A stretch of DNA of 53,401 nucleotides from Mycobacterium sp. E787. GTDB lineage: Bacteria; Actinomycetota; Actinomycetes; Mycobacteriales; Mycobacteriaceae. The notes below the pieces were generated by a model, which did not search any database, had not been told where the DNA came from, and saw only the letters and a list, made by a program, of their open reading frames with translations. The position numbers were made by a program, and so were the translations under genes. Positions 18,260-26,288 of this stretch are shown here, piece after piece (the first letter of the stretch is position 1; every line of letters begins with the position of its first letter). Location: NCBI RefSeq assembly GCF_001668725.1, contig NZ_LZKL01000123.1:1-53401 (forward strand), read 5' to 3'.

Positions 18260-19540
18260 CTAGGTGCCGCGAACGGCGACGCCACGCAGAACCGTGTCGC
18301 GGACATGCACCAGCGCCGCGCGTTTCCCGACAGCGCGAAGGATGTTCTCCGGTATCCACTGCAGGCCGACGACGCACCGCGCCAGCATCGTGATGGACGG
18401 GGCGTCGATGCCGATCTCCCCCGACCGGATCCCTTCGGAGAGCAGCGATTTCATTTGCCGAAGCCGGGTGGCGTACAGCCAGCCGGGGTTGGGCGTATCC
18501 GGCGGTGATTGCCGCATCCAGGCCAGCTGGATCCTGAACTCGTCGGGAAACCGATCGAGCGCGTTGACGTTGACCCAGCTGAGCGCGTCGAGCTTCTCGA
18601 TGACCGTGGCATCCGAGCCCAGCACCCCGACCCAGCCGGCCTCGACCTTTCGTCCGAAAGATTCCATGATCGAGGCGAGGAGTTCGTCCTTGGACCCGAT
18701 CACCCGATACACCGTTCCGGTGCCGAGACCGGCCGCCGACGCGATGTCCCTGATGGTCGTGACCTCATACCCCCTGCGGCCGAACTCCGTTCGTGCCACC
18801 GCGAGGACGTGGGCCGCCTTGTCGTCGGAGGCCGTTTCGCCGTCCTCGGCCCACGTGTCGATGACCGCGTTGGCGGCCGCGAAAGCCCTGGACCGATCCA
18901 ATGCCGCGTCGGTGGGCGGGCGGACCCCCAACCCCTCCAAGATGATTCGGCACAGCAGCCCGGCCACCTGGTCGGCGGGGGACTTGTGCCGCATGACGGC
19001 GAGCCCGACCTGCAGCATCGTCTGGCAGATCCGGTCGGCCAGGGTGGGCAGGTCGATGTCGGGTTTGATGTAGCCGCTCCACCGGCCGGCGCGCAGCGTT
19101 TGCAGCATCGCCCCCTGAACGGCGTGGGGCGCCTCCCGGGTCAGCCGCATCAGCTCCGGATCGTCGTTCGGCCCCTCGTAGAACGACATCTGCAGCGCCG
19201 CCCCATGTCGTACGGCGCAGTTGGCGATCGCCTTTCCCAGCTCGACGATCTTCTCGGAAGCGGGTCGCGCATCCGGTTCGTCCAGCCTCGCCTGGGCGTC
19301 TTGCCCGATGCGGTTCAGATCCTCCTGGTAGCGGCGGGTCAACTCGACGAGGATCGCTTCCTTGGACTCGAAATGGTGGTACAGGCTGCCGGGCAGAATG
19401 CCCGCAGCGTCCGCGATCTCCTGCAAAGAGGTGCGCAGTCCGGACGACGCGATCAACGACGCCGCGGTCTGCAGGATCTCCGTCCGGCGCGTCGGGGAGT
19501 CGTCGTCGGCGCCCACCCGCAGCGGATGCGCTTTCGCCAT
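18260..19540 (-). CDS. tandem TetR-type regulator with two DNA-binding domains
   Basis: 426 residues, twice the normal TetR length. First helix-turn-helix domain at about residues 17-75: EILQTAASLIASSGLRTSLQ, then DAAGILPGSLYHHFESKEAIL. Second at about 245-305: VLAVARTEFGRRGYEVTTIR, then SAAGLGTGTVYRVIGSKDELL. Each is followed by its own all-alpha ligand-binding-type domain, so one chain resembles a covalent TetR dimer. It sits inside the catabolic cluster, and an almost perfect palindrome lies 67 nt upstream (19607-19620), so autoregulation is likely. I infer it is the repressor of the flanking units that share this site. Ligand unknown; an acyl-CoA intermediate would fit the neighbours. Confidence 0.88.
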   Translation of the reverse strand: MAKAHPLRVGADDDSPTRRTEILQTAASLIASSGLRTSLQEIADAAGILPGSLYHHFESKEAILVELTRRYQEDLNRIGQDAQARLDEPDARPASEKIVELGKAIANCAVRHGAALQMSFYEGPNDDPELMRLTREAPHAVQGAMLQTLRAGRWSGYIKPDIDLPTLADRICQTMLQVGLAVMRHKSPADQVAGLLCRIILEGLGVRPPTDAALDRSRAFAAANAVIDTWAEDGETASDDKAAHVLAVARTEFGRRGYEVTTIRDIASAAGLGTGTVYRVIGSKDELLASIMESFGRKVEAGWVGVLGSDATVIEKLDALSWVNVNALDRFPDEFRIQLAWMRQSPPDTPNPGWLYATRLRQMKSLLSEGIRSGEIGIDAPSITMLARCVVGLQWIPENILRAVGKRAALVHVRDTVLRGVAVRGT

Positions 19541-19606
19541 GGTCAGCGGCTGGCGGCTCTGGACGATTGCGGATTCGCGAGCATACGCGTCGTCCTTTCG
19601 CTCCGA

Positions 19607-19620
19607 AACAAATCTTTGTT
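19607..19620. promoter_or_regulatory. cluster operator B, in front of the tandem TetR gene
   Basis: AACAAATCTTTGTT is a perfect inverted repeat (AACAAA-TC-TTTGTT). Read on the minus strand with its flanks, TAACAAAGATTTGTTTCGG, it aligns with operator E. It is an AT-rich island in a very GC-rich region. Confidence 0.6.
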
Positions 19621-19673
19621 AGAGGCTATCAGACCTGGGAGAAACGAACGCGCCGCGCAAAGTGCCGCCAACT

Positions 19674-20320
19674 TCAGACCGCGGGGCCGTCCCAGCCGTC
19701 GCGCGTGGCCACCTCCTCAAGGGGCCGGCGGCGGGCCGGCCGGAAGGCGTGCCCGGCGCGCAGGCGCCCGACCGGGAGCAGGCAGCCCTGGGTGTAGGCC
19801 TGCGGGATGCCGAGCAGACGGCGGACCTCCTCCTCGCGGTGCAGGTGCAGCGTCGTGATGCAGGTCCCGTATCCGCGGGTGTGCAGGGCGAGCTGAAAGT
19901 TCCACACCGCCGGGAAGATCGAGCCGTACAGCGTCGCCTGGTGAAACGACTCGTCGCCGTCGATGCGCGGGAGGTAGGGCTGATAGCAGGGGATTACGAG
20001 CAACGGCACGCGCGCCATGTTGTCGACCACCACTCCGTCGACGACATGATGCGACTCTCCGGTGTGCCCGCCGGCAGCAGACCGGCGATCGGCTGCCCGC
20101 CCACGCGCCGCAGATACGCCTCGCGGTACAGCGCGGCGATCTCGGCCCGCAACGACGGGTCGGCGACCACCAGCCACCGCCACGACTGCTGGTTCGAGCC
20201 GTTGGCCGCCTGTAGGCCGACGCGCAGGCAATCCCGGATGTCGTCGAGGTCGACGGGTGCGTCCAGGTCGAGCGACTTGCGCGCCGAGCGGGTGGCGGTG
20301 AGCAGGTACTCGATGTCCAT
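19674..20320 (-). pseudogene. nitroreductase family protein, frameshifted
   Basis: The N-terminal half reads from ATG 20320: MDIEYLLTATRSARKSLDL, then LQAANGSNQQSWRWLVVADP (the FMN-site segment of nitroreductases). The C-terminal half reads in another frame to 19674: NMARVPLLVIPCYQPYLP, SIFPAVWNFQLALHTRGYGT, LLGIPQAYTQGCLLPVGRL. The frames switch near 20050-20065, after PAGTPES, as expected from a single-base indel in the GGAGAGTCG region. Joined, the halves make a full-length protein of about 215 residues. An FMN-dependent oxidoreductase is expected. It overlaps the stop of the acyl-CoA dehydrogenase upstream (GTGATGG), so it belongs to that operon. A sequencing error cannot be excluded. Confidence 0.72.
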
Positions 20321-21414
20321 CACAGACGACCTCTCTTGGCAAGGCGCGCACCGAGTTCGGTGAGGTAGCGGTCGGGCCTCCCGAGATACCCGCTCCAGCT
20401 GAGCAGGCGCTTGAGGTAAAGGTGGGCGTCGTGCTCCCAGGTGTAGCCGATGCCGCCGAACACCTGGATGGCGGTGTCGCCCACGGTGGCCAGCCGCCCG
20501 GCGAACGCCTTCGCCCGCAGGGCGGCCAGGTGCCGTTCGTCGGGCGCGGCATTGTCCGCCGCCCACAGCGCGTGGATCACGCCGCTGCGGGCCAGCTCGA
20601 CGGTCTCGTACATGTCGACGCACAGGTGTTGCACCGCCTGAAAGGAGCCGATGGCCTGACCGAATTGCCGCCTGAATTTTGCGTATTCGACGGCGAGCTG
20701 CATGACCGCCCGGGCCGCGCCGAGCGCGTCGGCGGCGGTTGCGATGAGCACGTCATCGACGACGGCCGCCACGTCGTCGGGGGACACCGTGGCCAGTCGC
20801 TGCGCGGGTGCCCCGTCGAGGTCGACGCGAAAGCGCTTGCGGGTCTGGTCAATCCCGGGCTCGGATGTCAGGGAGATCCCGGGAGAGCCGGTCGTCAAGG
20901 CGAAAAGCCCCGCGCCCGCCGGCTCGGCGGCGAACACCAGCAGGGTGTCGGCCGCCGCGGCGTCGGGCACCCCGGCGAGCTGGCCGCGCAGGGCGATGCC
21001 GTCAGCTCGCCCGGCCACCCCGACGGAGTCGTCCACGGTGGCGACGGTGGCGATGGTGGTTCCGTCGGCGATCCCCGCCAAAATCGTTGCGGCACTGTCG
21101 TTGCCGTCCAGCCGCGTCAGTGTACGCGCGGCGGCGACCGCGCTCGACAGCCACGGGCCCGGGTGCAATGCGGAGCCGAGCTCCTCGGCCACCACGCCGG
21201 CCTCGACCATCGTCATCCCGGCGCCGCCGTATTCCTCCGGGACCAGCAGGCCGGTCACGCCGAGGTCGGCCAGGCCGCGCCAGACCGCTTCGTCGACGCC
21301 GGTCGGATCGTCGAGCAGTTCGCGCACGTGACCCGAGATCGGTGCCTTTTCGGCGAGGAAGCGCCGCGCCGTATCGCGCAGCGCGACCTGCTCGTCGGTG
21401 AGTTCGAGGTTCAT
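20320..21414 (-). CDS. acyl-CoA dehydrogenase family protein (first of a pair)
   Basis: 364 residues. ATG 21414 overlaps the stop of the upstream dehydrogenase as ATGA, which fixes the start (MNLELTDEQVALRDTARRFL). Family blocks: GLLVPEEYGGAGMTMVEAGVVAEELG, ADALGAARAVMQLAVEYAKFRRQFGQAIGSFQAVQHLCVDM and QVFGGIGYTWEHDAHLYLKRL. The family catalytic Glu position is not obvious here. Two adjacent acyl-CoA dehydrogenase genes often make a heterotetramer in actinobacterial steroid side-chain degradation (FadE-type pairs); this subunit resembles the shorter, more divergent partner. FAD-dependent alpha,beta-desaturation of an acyl-CoA is expected. Confidence 0.88.
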   Translation of the reverse strand: MNLELTDEQVALRDTARRFLAEKAPISGHVRELLDDPTGVDEAVWRGLADLGVTGLLVPEEYGGAGMTMVEAGVVAEELGSALHPGPWLSSAVAAARTLTRLDGNDSAATILAGIADGTTIATVATVDDSVGVAGRADGIALRGQLAGVPDAAAADTLLVFAAEPAGAGLFALTTGSPGISLTSEPGIDQTRKRFRVDLDGAPAQRLATVSPDDVAAVVDDVLIATAADALGAARAVMQLAVEYAKFRRQFGQAIGSFQAVQHLCVDMYETVELARSGVIHALWAADNAAPDERHLAALRAKAFAGRLATVGDTAIQVFGGIGYTWEHDAHLYLKRLLSWSGYLGRPDRYLTELGARLAKRGRL

Positions 21415-22556
21415 TTGCGGGGTAGTCCCAGCACGCGCTGCGCGGTGATGTTCTTGTTGATCTGGGTGGTTCCGCCCGCGATGGTCAGCGAACGCGAACT
21501 GAGGCGGTAGTTGGCCCACGGGGCGCCGGTGCCGGTGGCGCCGAGCACGTCGAACGCGAGGGCGGCCATCTCCTGTCCGATCTCACCCCACACGGTCTTG
21601 GCGAGGCTGGCCGACGCGAACGGGTCGCCGCCGTGCAGCGTCGCCGAGATCGACCGCTGGCAGAGCACCTCGAGATACTTGATGCGAACGGCGATTTCGC
21701 CGAGGCGCCGCAGCGTCACGGGATCGTCGATCGCGTCGCTCTGGGTGGCGATGTCGTCCACCAGCTCCTCGAGCCGTACCTGCATCTCGGCGTACAGCCG
21801 GGCGGCCCCGGCGCGCTCGTGGCTGAGCGTGGTGGTGGCCACCTGCCAGCCGGCGTTGAGCGGTCCGAGCAACGCGTCGCCCGGCACCCGGACGTCATGG
21901 AAGAACACCTCGGCGAAGTCGGTGTCGCCGTTGAGCGTGACGAGCGGGCGGACCTCGATGCTGGGCAGCGCCATGTCGACGATGAGGCAGGAGATCCCCT
22001 TGTGCTTCGGGGCGTCGGGATCGGTGCGCACGTAGAGCTGACACCAGTGGGCGCGGTGCCCGAGCGAGGTCCAGATCTTCTGGCCGTTGACGACGAAGTC
22101 GTTTCCATCCCGCACCGCGCGCGTGCGCAGCGCGGCGAGATCGGAGCCCGCCTCGGGTTCCGACATGCCCTGGCACCAGATGTCGTCGGCGCGCATCATG
22201 CGGGGAAGCAGCGTCGTCTTCTGTTCCTCGGTGCCGTACTGCATGATCGCGGGGGCGATGTTGTTCATCCCAATGACGTTGAGCGGCATGGGGGCCCGGG
22301 CGCGGGTGGTTTCCTCGGTATAGACCAGCTGCTCGAGAATTGTCGCGCCGCGGCCGCCGTATTCACGGGGCCAGGAGACGGCGGCCCATCCCGCGTCGGC
22401 CATCGTCGCGCTCCAGGCGCGCAGCAGCTCGATTGCCGCGTCGTCGCGTCCGGCGGGCCGGCGTGCGGCCACCAGCTCGTCGGTCAGGTTCGCGGACAGC
22501 CAGTCGCGCAGCTCGCTGCGGAACCGCTCCACTTCCGCGGGGTAGGAGAAATCCAT
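21411..22556 (-). CDS. acyl-CoA dehydrogenase family protein (second of a pair)
   Basis: 381 residues from ATG 22556 (MDFSYPAEVERFRSELRDWL). FAD/substrate segments are well kept: WCQGMSEPEAGSDLAALRTRAV, FVVNGQKIWTSLGHRAHWCQLYVRT, FFHDVRVPGDALLGPLNAGWQVA, and the end YRLSSRSLTIAGGTTQINKNITAQRVLGLP. It overlaps its partner gene by 4 nt, pointing to translational coupling and a heteromeric enzyme. One of the cluster operators (22576-22593) lies 20 nt upstream, inside the end of the preceding SDR gene, so the pair may have its own regulated promoter. Confidence 0.92.
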   Translation of the reverse strand: MDFSYPAEVERFRSELRDWLSANLTDELVAARRPAGRDDAAIELLRAWSATMADAGWAAVSWPREYGGRGATILEQLVYTEETTRARAPMPLNVIGMNNIAPAIMQYGTEEQKTTLLPRMMRADDIWCQGMSEPEAGSDLAALRTRAVRDGNDFVVNGQKIWTSLGHRAHWCQLYVRTDPDAPKHKGISCLIVDMALPSIEVRPLVTLNGDTDFAEVFFHDVRVPGDALLGPLNAGWQVATTTLSHERAGAARLYAEMQVRLEELVDDIATQSDAIDDPVTLRRLGEIAVRIKYLEVLCQRSISATLHGGDPFASASLAKTVWGEIGQEMAALAFDVLGATGTGAPWANYRLSSRSLTIAGGTTQINKNITAQRVLGLPRK

Positions 22557-22567
22557 TTTTCCGGACT

Positions 22568-23566
22568 TTACGGTTGACCAGATAGTGGGTCAATGTTGCG
22601 GTGCGGTTCGGGAAAGGCGACCTCGGCGTCGTCGGGCATCGCGCTGATGCCGCGCCGTCCACACACTTCCAGCACCTCGTCGACGATCGACGTGGGCACG
22701 TAGAACCTGTCCGTGGAAGAGATCTGCTCGAGGTGCGCGTCGATGTCTTCGGCCGTCGGCTCGCTCTCGGCGTCGGCCAGCCAGCCTTCGCTCAGCCCGA
22801 CGAACACCCGCGCGTAGCGTCCGGCGGTGGCCGAATAGCTGCGGTGGGTGAACGTGCAGGCCTCGCTGGCGAGGAACGTCACCAACGGCACGACGAGTTC
22901 GGGCCGGATGGCCCGCATGAAGCCGGATGCGGCGAGGAATCTCTCGTCGCCGACCGTCTCGGTCACCATGCGTGAGAAGCCGGTCGGCATAACGCAATTG
23001 GCGGAAATGCCGTGTGCCTCGCCTTCGATGGCGATCACGTTGGCCAACCCCACCAGGCCGGCTTTGGCCGCGGCGTAGTGCGCCTCCATAGGCTGGCCGA
23101 AGACCCCGGCCGAAGAGGAGACGAACACGAATCTTCCGCCCCCGTTGTCCTTCATCACGCGGTACGCGGGCTGAGACAGGTAGAAGCCGCCGTCGAGATG
23201 CACGCCCAGCATGCGCGCCCACTCGTCGTGCGAAAGATGTTCGAACGGCACGCTGCCGAAGATTCCCGCGTTGCTCACGACCGCGTCGAGCCGCCCGAAC
23301 GCCCCGACGGCCGCGTCGACGATCGCCTGCGCGCCCTCGGGGCTGTCGACCGAGTCATGGGAGGCGATCGCGGTGCCGCCCGCCTTCGCGATCTCGTCGG
23401 CCACGTCGTCGGCGACGGCCGAGTCGGCGCCCAGGCCGCGCATCGAGCCGCCGAGGTCGTTGACCACCACCGCGGCGCCCCGGCGAGCCAGGTCCAGCGC
23501 GTAGAGCCGTCCGAGCCCACGACCGGCCCCCGTGACGATTGCCACCCGATCGGTGAAGTCGATCAT
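22568..23566 (-). CDS. SDR family 3-hydroxyacyl-CoA dehydrogenase-like protein (MFE-2 type)
   Basis: 332 residues. The open frame is longer, but AGGGGA before ATG 23566 gives the normal start MIDFTDRVAIVTGAGRGLGRLYALDLARRG. The VVVNDLGG signature after it is typical of the dehydrogenase domain of multifunctional enzyme type 2 / 17-beta-HSD4 relatives. Catalytic residues lie in FVFVSSSAGVFGQPMEAHYAAAKAG (Ser, Tyr-x3-Lys). The C-terminal ~90 residues carry an extra domain (YVPTSIVDEVLEVCGRRG). It probably oxidises a 3-hydroxyacyl-CoA or a ring hydroxyl. It is the first gene of a leftward operon whose promoter contains operator D, shared with the rightward VWA gene. Confidence 0.87.
   Translation of the reverse strand: MIDFTDRVAIVTGAGRGLGRLYALDLARRGAAVVVNDLGGSMRGLGADSAVADDVADEIAKAGGTAIASHDSVDSPEGAQAIVDAAVGAFGRLDAVVSNAGIFGSVPFEHLSHDEWARMLGVHLDGGFYLSQPAYRVMKDNGGGRFVFVSSSAGVFGQPMEAHYAAAKAGLVGLANVIAIEGEAHGISANCVMPTGFSRMVTETVGDERFLAASGFMRAIRPELVVPLVTFLASEACTFTHRSYSATAGRYARVFVGLSEGWLADAESEPTAEDIDAHLEQISSTDRFYVPTSIVDEVLEVCGRRGISAMPDDAEVAFPEPHRNIDPLSGQP
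22576..22593. promoter_or_regulatory. cluster operator C, in front of the acyl-CoA dehydrogenase pair
   Basis: GACCAGATAGTGGGTCAA; 15 of 18 positions match operator D. With flanks it is the inverted repeat TTGACC...GGGTCAA. It lies in the last codons of the SDR gene and 20 nt before the acyl-CoA dehydrogenase start. Confidence 0.5.
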
Positions 23567-23607
23567 GCGTCCCCTGATTGACGGCGGTTTCACCGGACCA
23601 TACTGTG

Positions 23608-23625
23608 GAACAGATATTTGGTCAA
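23608..23625. promoter_or_regulatory. cluster operator D, divergent promoter region
   Basis: GAACAGATATTTGGTCAA, the best consensus copy. It lies between the leftward SDR operon (start 23566) and the rightward VWA gene (start 23652), so one site could control both directions. CATACT at 23599-23604 could be a -10 box. Confidence 0.6.
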
Positions 23626-23651
23626 CAAACTCCCCGGGTTCGGAGGTGGGC

Positions 23652-25421
23652 GTGGCGGACGACCGGTTGCAGGGCCTCGGCATGCTGGCCTCCGCGCTCG
23701 CGGGCCGACCGGTGACCGTGGCCGAACTGCGACCCGGCGAACCCCCGTGGACGGACGGCCGGACGATCTACGTCGACGCGGCCTGGCGGGCCCGCAAGAG
23801 GATCGAAGCGGTTGCCGTGCAGGCGTCGATGATCGCGGCAGGCAGCCTCGACCCCGATGCGGTGCGCCCGCTGGTCCGCCACCCCCGACTGGCCAAGCGC
23901 TACCTGGCCATCGAGGCCCACCGTGCGCTGGTCGCCAACGCCGACGTGCTTCCGGGCATCCTGGCGTTGTTGGGCGACCGCGAGATCGCCTGTCGCACTT
24001 GCTCGCCCGCCGCCTCGCTGAGCCTCGCGACGGGACGGGCGGCGATCGACGGCCCGGCGGCCGAATTCGGCGTGATCCGCGCGGCGAAGGTGCTGGCCGC
24101 GTCCCGCGCGGCCGACCGCGCGGACCGGGCGAATCCCGAGCACGTTGGGCGGCGCGGGGGCGCGGGCGAACTGGAGGAGCTCGACGACGGCGCGGTCGAC
24201 GACTCCGACGATCCGGACCTGTTCACCAGCCCCGTCGGCGGGGGAGGCTTCATCGGCAAGTGGTTGAAGAGGCTGCTGTCTTCCGCCCGCAAGACCGGCC
24301 GCGGCGGGGGGCCTCCCGGCGCGGACACCCCCACGCACCGCACGAACTCGGGAATCGCTGGCGCGCATGCCGTCTCATCGCTCGTGTCGGCCTCGAGCGA
24401 GGACATCGACGACGAACCGACGGCGGCCGCGGACGGCGTGCGGTACCCGGAATGGGATGCCGCGCGCAGGAGCTACCGGCCCGCGTGGTGCACGGTGCGC
24501 GAGGTCGAGCCGACGATCAAGGCCTCGGCGACCCAGCAGATCGAGGCCGCCATCGGCGTGCGGCGGCCGCTTTCGCGGCTCGGCATGGGCTTGCACCGCC
24601 GGCGCCGGCAGTCGCAGGGCGACGACATCGACATCGACGCCGCGGTGGAGGCCCGCGTCGAGGTGCGGGCCGGGTCGATCCCCGACGAGGCGGTCTACCT
24701 GGACAGCCTGCGCCGGCGCAGGGACCTGTCGGTGCTGCTGCTTCTCGACGTGTCGGGCTCCGCGGCCGAGCCCGGAACGGCCGGGCGCACGGTGCATCAG
24801 CAACAGCGCGCGGCCGTCGCGAACCTCACCGTCGCCCTGCACGATCTGGGTGACCGCGTCGCGCTGTACGCGTACTACTCGCAGGGCCGGCGGGCGGTCA
24901 GCATGATTCCGGTCAAACGGTTCGACGATCACCTCGACTCGCACGTCATCCGGCGGCTGAACAGCCTGGAACCCGGCGCCTACTCGCGTCTCGGTGCGGC
25001 CATCCGGCACGGGTCGGCGGTCCTGGAAGCGCGCGGCGGCACGTCACGACGGCTGTTGGTGGTGCTGTCCGACGGACTCGCCTATGACCACGGATACGAA
25101 CGCGCCTACGGCGCCGCCGACGCGCGCCGCGCCCTGACCGAGGCCCGCAGGCGGGGGACCGGCTGCGTGTGCTTGACGATCGGCGCGGGCACCGACGTGC
25201 GGTCGCTGCGCAGAGTGTTCGGCAGCGCGGCGCATGCGACGGTCGCGCGCCCGGATCGACTCGCCGGGGTGATCGGCCCGCTGTTTCGGTCCGCGCTGCG
25301 CTCGGCGGAGGTTCGGCGGCGCGCGCGACCATTGAAACAAACATCTGTTCCGGATAGGCTCGCGTCGACAGGAGGGAAGCCATGGCCAGCGGGAGCGGGC
25401 TCGCTCACCGGAACGGCATGA
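23652..25421 (+). CDS. VWA domain protein, NorD/CobT-like chaperone partner
   Basis: About 589 residues from GTG 23652, which follows GGAGG by 5 nt; earlier in-frame starts would run through the operator. The C-terminal third is a von Willebrand A domain with the metal-binding motif LLLLDVSGSAAE (DxSxS, near residue 365) and VVLSDGLAYDHGYERAYGAADARRAL. The middle is acidic and low in complexity (ELEELDDGAVDDSDDPD), as in NorD/CobT/CbbO proteins. Partners of this kind work with a MoxR-type AAA+ ATPase to insert metals into or remodel client enzymes. The following gene is exactly such an ATPase and overlaps by 40 nt. The client is not known; an enzyme encoded in this cluster is likely. Confidence 0.85.
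   Translation: MADDRLQGLGMLASALAGRPVTVAELRPGEPPWTDGRTIYVDAAWRARKRIEAVAVQASMIAAGSLDPDAVRPLVRHPRLAKRYLAIEAHRALVANADVLPGILALLGDREIACRTCSPAASLSLATGRAAIDGPAAEFGVIRAAKVLAASRAADRADRANPEHVGRRGGAGELEELDDGAVDDSDDPDLFTSPVGGGGFIGKWLKRLLSSARKTGRGGGPPGADTPTHRTNSGIAGAHAVSSLVSASSEDIDDEPTAAADGVRYPEWDAARRSYRPAWCTVREVEPTIKASATQQIEAAIGVRRPLSRLGMGLHRRRRQSQGDDIDIDAAVEARVEVRAGSIPDEAVYLDSLRRRRDLSVLLLLDVSGSAAEPGTAGRTVHQQQRAAVANLTVALHDLGDRVALYAYYSQGRRAVSMIPVKRFDDHLDSHVIRRLNSLEPGAYSRLGAAIRHGSAVLEARGGTSRRLLVVLSDGLAYDHGYERAYGAADARRALTEARRRGTGCVCLTIGAGTDVRSLRRVFGSAAHATVARPDRLAGVIGPLFRSALRSAEVRRRARPLKQTSVPDRLASTGGKPWPAGAGSLTGTA
25332..25350. promoter_or_regulatory. cluster operator E, in front of the MoxR-type ATPase gene
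   Basis: On the minus strand GAACAGATGTTTGTTTCAA, a close match to operators B and D. It lies inside the 3' end of the VWA gene and 32 nt before the ATPase start, suggesting an internal regulated promoter. Confidence 0.55.
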
Positions 25422-26224
25422 CCCCCGAGGCGGACGGCGTGCGGCCCTACTACCAGGCGATCGGCAATGAGGAGGCCGTTTTCAAGGCCGCCTACCGCCA
25501 GGGGCTGGCCCTGGTTCTGAAGGGCCCGACCGGTTGCGGCAAGACGCGCTTCGTCGAGGCGATGGCCCACGACCTCGGCCGGCCGCTCATCACCGTCGCC
25601 TGCCATGACGACCTCACCACCGCGGACCTGGTCGGCCGGTATCTGCTGCGCGGCGACGAGACTGTGTGGGTGGACGGCCCGTTGACCCGGGCCGTGCGCG
25701 AGGGCGCGATCTGCTACCTGGACGAGGTGGTGGAGGCCCGGCAGGACACCACCGTGGTGCTGCACCCGCTCTCGGATCACCGGCGGCAGCTGCCCCTCGA
25801 GCGGCTCGGCGTCACGCTGGATGCCGCGCCGGGGTTCGGCCTGGTGGTGTCCTACAACCCCGGCTATCAGAGCGTGCTCAAGGACCTCAAGGATTCGACG
25901 CGCCAGCGGATGGTCGCCATCGAATTCGGCTTTCCCGCAGCCGACGTCGAAGAGCGGATCGTTGCGCACGAGGCGCGCGTCGACGGTGCCACCGCCGCCG
26001 AGCTGGTGCGCCTGGGGCATGCCATCCGCCGGCTGGAAACCGGCGGGCTGCGTGAGGTCGCCTCGACCCGCGTGCTGATCGCGGCGGGCCGGCTGGTCGC
26101 CGAGGGCCTGACCATGCGGGAGGCCGCCCGGGCGGCGATCGCCGGGCCGCTCACCGACGACGCGGCGGTCGGCAAAGCGCTGGGCGAGATGATCGAGATC
26201 TACCTCGACGCGGCGGGTGAGTGA
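25382..26224 (+). CDS. MoxR/NorQ/CbbQ-type AAA+ ATPase
   Basis: 280 residues; ATG 25382 follows AGGAGGG. Walker A GPTGCGKTRFVEAMA near residue 49; CHDDLTTADLVGRYLLRGDETVWVDGPLTRAVREG, the NorQ/CbbQ signature region; Walker B AICYLDEVVEA near residue 112; sensor region VVSYNPGYQSVLKDLKDSTRQRMVAIEF. Members form hexameric rings that, with a VWA partner, activate metalloenzymes (nitric oxide reductase, Rubisco, and others). Here the partner is the VWA protein just upstream. No nor or cbb genes are present, so a different client must be served; the P450 or another oxidoreductase of the cluster is possible. Confidence 0.92.
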   Translation: MASGSGLAHRNGMTPEADGVRPYYQAIGNEEAVFKAAYRQGLALVLKGPTGCGKTRFVEAMAHDLGRPLITVACHDDLTTADLVGRYLLRGDETVWVDGPLTRAVREGAICYLDEVVEARQDTTVVLHPLSDHRRQLPLERLGVTLDAAPGFGLVVSYNPGYQSVLKDLKDSTRQRMVAIEFGFPAADVEERIVAHEARVDGATAAELVRLGHAIRRLETGGLREVASTRVLIAAGRLVAEGLTMREAARAAIAGPLTDDAAVGKALGEMIEIYLDAAGE

Positions 26225-26255
26225 TTGACGCTGCCTAGCCGCGCGGCTAGTGTCT

Positions 26256-26273
26256 GAACAAATATTAGGTTTC
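26256..26273. promoter_or_regulatory. cluster operator F, in front of the rightward lipid-oxidation operon
   Basis: GAACAAATATTAGGTTTC lies 16 nt before ATG 26289. It overlaps a possible -10 (TAGGTT, 26266-26271). Just upstream, 26235-26250 is a separate perfect palindrome, CTAGCCGCGCGGCTAG, which could be a second operator or a short hairpin ending the previous transcript. Confidence 0.5.
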
Positions 26274-26288
26274 TGATCCGGAGGCCGG

